The notes below the pieces were generated by a model. That model searched no databases. It was given only the letters and a program-made list of their open reading frames with translations, and was not told the origin of the DNA. A stretch of 64,000 bases of DNA from NCBI RefSeq assembly GCF_050003625.1, contig NC_134399.1:152514473-152578472 (forward strand). Reading direction: 5' to 3'. This document shows, piece after piece, positions 55,901 through 64,000 of this stretch (within the stretch, counting starts at the first letter, position 1; each line of letters opens with the position of its first letter). This DNA comes from Haematobia irritans (lineage: Eukaryota > Arthropoda > Insecta > Diptera > Muscidae). Made by a program: the position numbers and the translations under genes.

Positions 55901-56520
55901 AGATTAGATCTTTATTTCTAAAAAAGTTGGTGTACGTAAAATCAAATTTACAATCAGTTTAGATTTATTTGTAGCTATATTTAATACGAATTATTGCCTG
56001 CAAAATACCGAGCAAGCCATCACAGTGGTTCAAAATTTGAATGGATGAAAATATATACATAATTTTTACTTTGTGTGGTCATCTCGAGAATGGAATTTTG
56101 TTTTAGCTGCCAAATCCACAATTATGAACCGATTTTTCACGTCGGATAGAACTTTAAAATCCATATAAAAGGGAAAGCGGAAGTGGCTCTGCGGTATTTT
56201 GATCTATTCGCTGCTAAGGGTCGTCTTGAGATAACAACACTTTGTCATTTTTTAGTGCCAACCTTACTTTCCAAAATACTCTAGGGAGATTTTGGTGGCT
56301 ATTTTAAGCCATTCTTACTTAGTCCTATTGGAATCACCAGGGTCTGTTATCAAAATATTTGTCTGCCTAGGGCTTCAGGACATTTTCCCGATAATAGTCT
56401 GAATTTATGAATGAATACGGGAGTTATGGTGATCAATCGAATGTGTAAATTTTCAGCTTATCTTATAAGCAAGTGAACCCGATAGAACTGCTCAATTTGT
56501 AAAAGATTCTCATCAAAAAA
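55901..56520. other. No gene seen
   Basis: Apparently single-copy AT-rich sequence between repeats. Confidence 0.35.
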
Positions 56521-57934
56521 CAAGTATATACGGCCGTAAGTTCGGCCAGGCCGAAGCTTATGTACCCTCCACCATGGATTGTGTAGAAACTTCTTCTAAA
56601 CCACAATCGAATTACTTGGGTTGCGGTAACGCTTGCCGATGGCAAGGTATCTTAAAACCTCCTTCTAAATTATAAGCAAGTCCATACGTGGTATATATAT
56701 ATTAAATTAAAAAAGACCGATTAGATACGTATATAATTCAGTTTGACAAAATTTTCTATAGAAATAAAATTTTAACAAAATTTTTTATATAAATAAAATT
56801 TGGTAGATTATTTTTGGCTCGATTATTTTTGTGTGAATGGGGATCGGCTATATATAACTATAGACCGATATGGACCAATTTTGGTAGGGTTGTTAGCGAC
56901 CATATACTAACACCACGTTCCAAATTTGAACCGGATCGGATGTTAGAGACCATATACTGACACCATGTGCCAAATTTCAACCGAATCGGATGAAATTTGC
57001 TTCTCTTAGAGGCTCCGCAAGCCAAATCTGGGGATCGGTTTATATGGGGGCTATATATAATTATGGACCGAGGTGGACCAATTTTTGCATGGTTATCAGA
57101 GTCCACATACAAACATCATGCACAAAATTTCAGCCGGATCGGATGAAATTTGCTTCTCTTTGAGGCTCCGCACATCAAACCTGGGGATCGGTTTTTATGG
57201 GGGCTATATATAATTATGAACCAATGTGGACCAATTTTCGCATGGTTGTTAGAGACCATATACTAACACCACGTTCCACGTTTGAACCGGATAGGATGCA
57301 ATTTGTTCTCTTTGAGGCTCCGCAAGCCAAATCTGGGGATCGGTTTATATGTAGCTATATATAATTATAGACCGATGTGGACCAATTTTTGCATGGTTGT
57401 TAGAAACCGTATATCAAAATCATGTACCAAATTTCAGCCGGATCGGATGAAATTTGCTTCTCTTTGAGGCTCCGCAAGCCAAATCTGGGGATTGGGTTAT
57501 ATGGGGGCTATATATTATATAATTATGGACCGATGTGGACCAATTTTTGCATGGTTGTCAGAGACCATATGCCAACACCATGTACCAAATTTTAGCCGGA
57601 TCGGATGAAATTTGCTTCTCATAGAGGATCAGCAAGCCAAATTTGGGGGTCCGTTTATATGGGGGCTATACGTAAAAGTGGACCGATATGGCCCATTTGC
57701 AATACCATCCGACCTACATCAATAAAAACTACTTGTGCAAAGTTTCAAGCCGATAGCTTGTTTCGTTCGAAAGTTAGCGTGATTTCAACAGACGGACGGA
57801 CGGACATGCTTGGATCGACTCAGAATTTCACAACGACCCAGAACATATACTTTATGGGGTCTTAGAGCAATATTTCGATGTGTTACAAAGAGAATGACAA
57901 AGTTAATATACCCCCCTATGGTGGAGGGTATAAA
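56521..57934 (+). mobile_element. Family B tandem-repeat element
   Basis: CAAGTATATACGGCCGTAAG with TTCGGCCAGGCCGAA, ACCCTCCACCATGG, several 153-bp units with deletions in the first, ACGGACGGACGGAC, and terminal TATGGTGGAGGGTATAAAA. A small piece of the TTTCTATAGAAA array (56745-56810) lies inside its 5' part. Confidence 0.75.
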
Positions 57935-57989
57935 AACTAATTTCGGCAACTGGCCACCTTCGTGCAAGTGAAGCTATCACATAGGCTCT

Positions 57990-58345
57990 TTCAATTCTAA
58001 CTGTTTTTGTGCATCGTGGGGTCATACACTGTTTGGAACTTCAATGGCTTTAGTCCAAAGCTCATTCTTCAATATGCGTTGCACGCGTTCTCGCGATATG
58101 TTCAGCTCACGAACCAGTTTTCTACAGCTTCGGCGTGGATTTCGGATCATTTACAGTATTGTTAGGGTTCTTTTTGACCACGATGCAACACTACCAGTAT
58201 CACGGTAACGAGCAATGGTATGCGAAACAAACGATTTATATACATTGAAATGCTGGAGGGCTCTAATGATTTTTCAGCCAAATATAAAGCAAATACGCTC
58301 GAATTCCATCACGAATATTATTTCTGAATACAATAAATCAACATT
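57990..58345 (-). pseudogene. Tc1/mariner-type transposase N-terminal relic
   Basis: On the minus strand fragments read SFVSHTIARYRDTGSV, then NPRRSCRKLVRELNISRERV then QRILKNEL. This is the paired helix-turn-helix DNA-binding region of an IS630/Tc1/mariner-group transposase. Stops and frameshifts interrupt it and no catalytic part follows. It shares RILKNEL-type sequence with the fragment at 52493. Confidence 0.55.
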
Positions 58346-58552
58346 TGTTTGTAGCTTATAAACAATGAAATGAAGAATTCTGTCAATTGCTAGACAACAG
58401 AACACTCAGAATTTAGAATGATAGCAACTTGAAGCTGGTTGCAACACATATTAGCCACTCTGCAAAATTTTAACTCTAGGCTCTATAGAATTATAATTAG
58501 GAAACAGAGCACATTCATCTTATTTTCGTCATATTTTTGCTACACGGACGAA

Positions 58553-59003
58553 AAAGGCTGTTTTTCATATGTTTGGGTGTAAAAATTATATGTTTGGAAC
58601 CCAAATTTTTCAACACAATATTTTTAAGTGCAAGCATATAATGTTCATAAACTAGCATAAGATTTTTGGGACATATAAGTTAATATGTTAGAACATATTA
58701 TATTTGGGACATACAATGTTTGTAAATATAATATGCTTAAATGCAAACATACATTAATTTGGAAATAGCCTATAAACTAATATGTGTTTAGAAAGAGAGA
58801 CCTAGAGAGTATGCTGCAAGTAAAATAATGGAAGTAACCAATTGGCGCCTTAAAAATATATCCACACAAAGAAAATTTCATTAAAATTTTTTACTACCAG
58901 TGTATGCCCTAAGGTGAAACATAATTTGTTTGAACAATACAAACAATATTCTGTTTGGACCAATCCTGAAAATATATATGCTTGAAGCAAATGTGTTTGG
59001 CTG
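58553..59003. mobile_element. CATATGTT-rich TIR element, degraded
   Basis: GGACGAAAAAGGCTGTTTTTC, then CATATGTTTGGGTGTAAAAA, then ATGCTTGAAGCAAATGTGTTTGG match the reversed 15826-16290 element. A small MITE remnant with CACACAAAGAAAATTTC interrupts it at about 58862-58900. Confidence 0.5.
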
Positions 59004-60840
59004 TGTCATAATTAAATTAAATAAACTATCAATTATATATTCACATAAAAATTCATATAAGTTTAAAAAACAAAGAATAAAACTTTTTAATTTAATTCCC
59101 AAAAACTTTACACCAAAGATGAAAAAAATTTCAAAACAATAATAAGGCCATGTGTGAAGTGTATTTTATCTTAAGTTGCAATATTTCAGTTAATTTAAAC
59201 ATTGTAGTTTAAATCAAAGCTGTATTTCTTTATCTTAAGAAAAAACTGCATTAACATACTTCAATGACATACGGCTTTAACGGAGGTCTTAACTTTATTT
59301 AACTAAAATGTTAAAGCAAAGATTATTAACTTTCTTTTAATAAAAATATTTTGTATTTTAAAGAAATCGTGTGAATTACGTTCCATAATATTTCATATTA
59401 GGTCAATATTTTTTTCAGTGCAGGAGAAAAAATATTAGAGGGATATTTCCTAAGTTAGTTTAGTCTCTGATGTTCCCAAAACCTTTGTCCAATGCTTTCA
59501 TTTTCAAATAGAATTTTCCCTAAACCAAAAATTTTAATCAAATTCTGTTCGATTTCTTTTTATCAACTTACCTTCTATTATTTTCCCTGTACATATAATG
59601 TCTGCTTAAAAGGAAATTTTTCTCACACTTTCACCCTTTTTTTCAATAATCCTTTGACACATTTTAAACTTTTATCAATTGTTATTTGAAAGTTTTCTTT
59701 TTTTTTGTATTATGGACAGTAGAAAACTTTCATTGACCCAGAACCATAAACTAACCCTTTTGTATTCGTGACTCTTCTTTCTTTTCATACATGACGTTAA
59801 TGAATATATTTAGTTGTAATTACTCTATTACAATTGAACAAAAAAATATATTAATTAACGCATTGTTCTACAGTTTAAAAGCACCAAAAAAAACGAATAC
59901 AAATTTCTATGTGATCTCTAATAACGTCGTTTACAACTTTCAAACACAAAAAAATTGGGCACATGAAACAAAATGAAATAACTTGAACCTATAATTTAAT
60001 ATAATTAAACTTTAAAACAAAACAAAACGACATCATTTAGAAAAAAGGGTTACATTTAAATAGAGATTGTGAACAATGAAAAAAAAAAACAAATAGAAAA
60101 TACAAAATATTTGTGACGCTTAACCACTCATTCGTAGTATTTTAAGAATATTTTCGCTTCGCTATAACTATAAAAGGTAGATGGATAACATCATGGGATC
60201 ATATGGAATATATGTAAATGACAATTCAAATTTTTCAACTGTAGTGAAATTTAAAAATATAAAAACTAATTGGAAATGAAAAAATACGTAGAACAGTATT
60301 GTCTGACTAGCTTCAGTTCTCAGAACTTTTTCTTTGTTAAAACAATGTGAAAAAATTATTCGAATTTTTATTTTTTTACATTTAACCTTTTGTACAGACA
60401 GAGAATCAAACCGCGCACTACGCAGGTTGTAAGCCAACACATTATCCATTGGCCCATGTACCTCTTATTATCATCAACAGACAATAATCGCTATAGGCGT
60501 CAACGCACATGCATGCTGTAGTGTAGTTATATTTATAAAGCATAGTTTTGGGCGCACACAAGCCAAGCTAAGTTGTATGCGCCGATACTACACAAAAAAA
60601 TAATTCTTTCTCCGAAACGAAATTTTAGACCAATTAAGATTTATTTTCTTGTCAAAATTTTTTCATATAAGGCAAACTAATCTCCGTTATGGTACCCACG
60701 TTTGTCCCCAAAGAAATCACTTTAACAACAAAAGAAATATTCATTGGTTTAAAATTTCGTCTCCGAGAAACTATATTAATATTTTGCGAGTTGAGATAAT
60801 TAGCCGCGATACGTGGAGGGTCCAAAATTCTCTAAAGAAG
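59004..60840. other. AT-rich DNA with minor relics, no gene seen
   Basis: 59150-59430 has eroded CACTGAAAAA-type sequence (GTTTTTTTCAGTG at its end). 60405-60465 repeats the tRNA-like segment seen at 22148 (GAGAATCAAACCGCGCACTA in reverse). 60595-60800 is a foldback pair, CTCCGAAACGAAATTTTAGA against TAAAATTTCGTCTCCGAG. No supportable coding frame. Confidence 0.4.
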
Positions 60841-60844
60841 GGTT

Positions 60845-60990
60845 ATATTAGGTCAGGTATAGTGACAGCCCGTTATTTCAGTCCCACTTAGACTAGTTAG
60901 ATCAGTCCATTGTGATACCACAGTGGTAACATTATCTTTTATCACTGATTAGCTCAATGACAAAGAATTTTCTTTTTATAGCCGAGTTGG
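60845..60990 (-). mobile_element. SINE fragment
   Basis: TTAGGTCAGGTATAGTGACA, then GCCCGTTATTTCAG, then ATTGTGATACCACAGTGG, then ATAGCCGAGT match the 3' half of the tRNA-derived SINE, with internal indels. Confidence 0.6.
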
Positions 60991-61263
60991 AACTTATGTC
61001 GATTTTGATTGGGAAAAAGATGCAACAATCTCGAAATTGATTGCAAATTATGAAGGAATCGGGGTACAGATTTATATTAATATCTTAACATTAATATCTT
61101 AATATTATGAATATACAATAACGTTGGAATGGCACTATGATTTGGGCGAAAATACACTCAAAAAAGTTTACTTGTATCCAATGATTTTGACTTTCCTTTA
61201 AGGATTTTGGTATTGATTCCGAGCCAAAGAAGAATTAATTTTTTAGCGACCTATCTCGCTTTA

Positions 61264-62382
61264 ACAGGTTGGCTGATAAGTCCCCGGTCTAACAAAGAAA
61301 ACACATTTTTTTGTCAAAATTAGTTTTTATTATTCAACATAGTTCCCTTCAAGAGCGATACAACGATTATAACGACCTTCCAATTTTTTGATACCATTTT
61401 GGTAGTACTCCTTCGGTTTTGCCTCAAAATAGGCCTCAGTTTCGGCGATCACCTCTTCATTGCAGACAAATTTTTTCCCTGCGAGAATCCTTTTGAGGTC
61501 TGAGAACAAGAAAAAGTCGCTGGGGGCCAGATCTGGAGAATACGGTGGGTGGGGAAGCAATTCGAAGCCCAATTTATGAATTTTTGCCATCGTTCTTAAT
61601 GACTTGTGGCAATAACGCCATATAATAGTTGATGGTTTTTCCCTTCTCAAGATAATCGATAAAAATTATTCCATGCGCATTCCAAAAAACAGAGGCCATT
61701 ACTTTGCCAGCGGACTTTTGAGTCTTTCCACGCTTCGGAGACGGTTCACCGGTCGCTGTCCACTCAGCCGACTGTCGATTGGACTCAGGAGTGTAGTGAT
61801 GGAGCCATGTTTCATCCATTGTCGCATATCGACGGAAAAAATCGGGTGTATTATGAGTTAACAGCTGCAAACACCGCACAGAATCATCAAAACGTTGTTG
61901 TTTTTGGTCAAATGTGGGCTCGCGCGGCACCCATTATGCACAGAGCTTCCGCATATCCAAATATTGATGACTGATATGACCAACACGTGTGGATTTTTTT
62001 GATGTTTTCGTCGGTAACCATCTCTTTCGGGCGTCCACTGCGTTCACCGTCCTCCGTGCTCATATCACCACGCTTGAATTTTGCATACCAATCAATTATT
62101 GTTGATTTCCCTGGGACAGAGTCCGGAAACTCATTATCAAGCCAAGTTTTTGCTTCCACCGTATTTTTCCCTTCAGAAAACAGTATTTTATCAAAACACG
62201 AAATTCCTTTTTTTTAACAAAAGTTGCTTCACAAAAGACACTCTATCTCACAAACTAATTGATTTACAGACGTCAAATTTCGACACGAATCATTTGAAGG
62301 TTGGTACTATATAAAAATAATATGCATTTAATACTAGCGACGCCATCTATGTGTTAGACCGGGGACTTATCAGCCAACCTGT
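61264..62382 (-). mobile_element. irritans-subfamily mariner (Himar-like), internally deleted, TIRs intact
   Basis: ACAGGTTGGCTGATAAGTCC at the left and GGACTTATCAGCCAACCTGT at the right are perfect inverted repeats, flanked by TA (61262-61263, 62383-62384). At 1,119 bp it is about 200 bp shorter than an intact Himar-type element, owing to two deletions in the transposase. Confidence 0.9.
61330..62205 (-). pseudogene. mariner transposase (irritans subfamily), deleted
   Basis: On the minus strand, EAKTWLDNEFPDSVPGKSTI runs to NIKKIH at about 61987. Roughly 75 bases of the second helix-turn-helix are then missing and the frame is lost. A stop (TAATGG, expected Lys-Trp) precedes the continuation PREPTFDQKQQRFDDSVRCL through MDETWLHHYTPESNRQSAEW. 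A second deletion of about 90 bases after YMALL removes the HQDN motif with the second catalytic Asp. HKSLRTMAKIHKLGFELLPH to SPDLAPSDFFLF and GNYVE follow in another frame. It cannot make active protein, but the intact ends could be mobilised in trans. Confidence 0.85.
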
Positions 62383-62463
62383 TAAACCTAGGATCAATAA
62401 AATTAAAATTAGGATACATTGATCGAATTTTCATTCTCGTTTCTCATTATATTAATAAAGGTA

Positions 62464-63682
62464 AGAGGGCAATTCGGAAACTTCTTAGCCTAGCACAAAA
62501 AGCGTGGTATAAACAGAAAAAAGTTAAGTGTTTTGGAAACTTCCATCTCTGTTATGAACACTTGTTAAATTTTGTTCCGATCTGGCAACTCCTTCATATA
62601 GAATCAGATGTTTAAAAAAGACGCATCCGTCAATGGAAAAACAAGAAATTCATAATGATATGGTGAATGTGTTAGGTGAAAGTGAGCCTTCATATGCAAC
62701 AGTAAAAAAATGGGTTTCTGAATTTAAACGTGGTCGTACAAGCATTGAAGAACCACGTAATGGACGTCCAAAAACAGCAACAACAACAGAAATTGTAGCC
62801 AAAGTGCATGATATGGTATTAAATGGTCGACGAATAAAAGTGCGTGAAATTGCTAATATCATGGGCATCTCAAATGATCGAGTCCATTTAATTTTGCATA
62901 AAGAACTACAGATGAAAAATCTTTCTGCAGGATGGGTGCCGTATTTGTTAACAGTCGATCAAAAACGCATAAGAATGAACATTTCTCAAGCTTGTTTGGA
63001 TCGTTTTAAGCGAAATAAAATGGATTTTAAGCGTCGTTTCATAACTGTTGATGAGACATGGATCCACCACAAAAGAACAATCCAAACAATGGACTGAAGC
63101 TGGAGGAAGTGCCACAAAGAAGGCAAAAACAATTCAATCGGTTGGTAAGGTTATGGCAACGGTTTTTTGTGGACTTCAAAGGTATTTTATTGATTGACTA
63201 TCTGCAAAAGGGTAAAACAATAAATTCAGAGTACTGTTGCAACCTTCTGAATCAATTAAATGTACAAATTCGAGAAAAACGTCCTGACTTACAACACAAA
63301 AAAATAATTTTTCATCAAGCCAACACACCAGCGCACAAGAGTGTTTTAACAATGGCTAAAATCAACGAATTAAAGTACGAGTTGCTTGACCACCCACCTT
63401 ATTCTCCTGATTTGGCTCCCAGTGACTTTTACTTGTTCCCAAATCTAAAAAAAAATTCTTTGCTGGCAAGCGTTTTCCCTCAAATGAAGATGCAATTACA
63501 GTTGTAAACAACTATTTTGAAGACCTTGAGGAAAACTATTTTAATCAAGGGATAGAATTGCTAGAAAAGCGTTGGACTAAGTGTATTGAAGTTTCAGGAG
63601 ATTATGTTATATTGAAAAATATTTTTGAAAAACTAACTATTCTCTTTCATTGGTAGGCTAAGAAGTTTCCGAACCGCCCTCG
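62464..63682 (+). mobile_element. mariner element, second subfamily, with TIRs and TA duplication
   Basis: The left end AGAGGGCAATTCGGAAACTT and right end (reverse complement CGAGGGCGGTTCGGAAACTT) both continue CTTAGCC. TA flanks at 62462-62463 and 63683-63684. 1,219 bp long. TIR sequence and protein differ clearly from the neighbouring irritans-type copy, 81 bp away. Confidence 0.85.
62633..63610 (+). pseudogene. mariner transposase (non-irritans), several frameshifts, second catalytic Asp lost
   Basis: From ATG 62633: MEKQEIHNDMVNVLGESEPS, which looks N-terminally shortened relative to mariners of this type. SYATVKKWVSEFKRGRTSIE and KVREIANIMGISNDRVHLIL supply the paired helix-turn-helix, and VDETWIHH holds the first Asp. 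A short deletion after WIHH shifts frame. GILLIDYLQKGKTINSEY and HPPYSPDLAPSDFYLFPN (third Asp) are read in the frame opened at 63058. Where HQDNAPAH is expected the sequence gives HQANTPAH, so the second catalytic Asp is Ala. Another frameshift follows PNLKK, and the C-terminus (EDLEENYFNQGIELLEKRW) ends near 63610. Inactive. Confidence 0.85.
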
Positions 63683-63724
63683 TAATTGCGTTACACTATC
63701 AATAACCAGTGTATCCAACTTTAT

Positions 63725-64000
63725 TTTGATAACACTTTATACTCGCTTTGACATACTGCTTACAAGCTTCCGACTGGTTTCATCTGAGTTTTAATACCAT
63801 GTTATCTGTTTAAGTTGTTGTTTATTTTTAAATGTTTCATTCCCAATTCTGTGTTTTAACTCTCCCCAAAGGTTTTCAATGGGTTTAGGGTCTGGTGACT
63901 GAGTATGCCAATATAGAAAGGTCATGTCATTGTCTTGGAACCAATTTTTAATAAAGCGAGAATGTCCCCACTCCCATGCTTGGCCGTCATTTTTGTGAAG
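63725..64000 (-). pseudogene. Tc1-like transposase C-terminus, partial at window edge
   Basis: On the minus strand from base 64000: SRFIKNWFQDNDMTFLYWHT, then QSPDPKPIENLWGELKHRIG. This is the signature end of a DD34E Tc1-like transposase, with the catalytic Glu in PIENLW. After QLKQITWY a stop (TAA) interrupts what otherwise continues SDETSRKLVSSMSKRV, then another stop. The N-terminal part and first catalytic residues would lie beyond the window. Paired inverted repeats are not visible. Confidence 0.75.

Noticed and set aside
1..64000. CRISPR array or bacterial-type system suggested by regularly spaced repeats
   Set aside because: The genome is eukaryotic (introns, mariner, SINEs). The regular 153-bp and ~30-bp repeats are tandem without unique spacers.

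Overview
The window looks like a gene-poor, AT-rich piece of a higher-fly genome, most likely muscid-like (Haematobia, Stomoxys or Musca relatives). Three things suggest this: one intron-containing host gene that is clearly an insect Sp8/9-type transcription factor (Drosophila Sp1), two mariner copies that look nearly residue-for-residue like the irritans-subfamily Himar type first described from Haematobia irritans, and dense nested transposon debris with TA, TTAA and 8-bp target duplications. The species call is an inference; mariners transfer horizontally.

Host gene. Sp1 is on the + strand. A possible 5' leader and first coding exon lie around 5.8-6.9 kb (tentative). The exon with the Sp box is 10747-11162, and the terminal coding exon with the Btd box, three C2H2 zinc fingers and a Gln/His-rich tail is 12184-13624, followed by a short 3' UTR to about 14.0 kb. 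About 923 bp of the roughly 1.02-kb coding intron is one terminal-inverted-repeat element. The upstream intron holds a piggyBac-type MITE (9909-10341) and an unexplained perfect 15-bp hairpin (10384-10434). I see no other convincing host gene in the 64 kb.

Repeats. The most striking component is a set of 0.7-2.7 kb elements built from tandem units of about 153 bp. They form three diverged families, called A (8115, 34306, partial 40131), B (623, 16472, 48091, 56521, partial 39284) and C (24407, 30277). Each starts CAAGTA, carries a short GC-rich palindrome and a subterminal repeat, and ends with a hairpin plus GGGTATAAAA. One A copy sits inside a mariner transposase reading frame, so its ends can be fixed: it is inserted in an A-run without a clear target duplication. 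This architecture resembles Helentron-associated (DINE-1/DINE-TR-like) elements.

Other mobile DNA: a tRNA-derived SINE of about 350 bp with a (CCTAA)n tail; hAT-like elements with 8-bp duplications (28660-30127, 41757-42408); several TA-flanked MITE families (TIRs CCCAGCAAAA, CACTGAAAAA, CACNGAAAAA, CACAGAGAAGG, CACCTAGACC); a long TA element with two tRNA-like segments (21.6-23.6 kb, 35702-37440); and five Tc1/mariner transposase relics: irritans mariner at 33390 and 61264, a second mariner subfamily at 62464, a DD37E element at 26038, and Tc1-like fragments at 52.5, 54.0, 58.0 and 63.7 kb. All transposase genes are broken by frameshift, deletion, insertion or loss of a catalytic residue.

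Remaining stretches (6.9-8.1, 17.3-18.3, 20.2-21.6, 27.7-28.6, 37.4-38.9, 46.6-48.1, 54.2-56.5 and 59-60.6 kb) are AT-rich DNA in which I see no supportable gene. Element ends quoted to the base come from reading inverted repeats and target duplications by eye.
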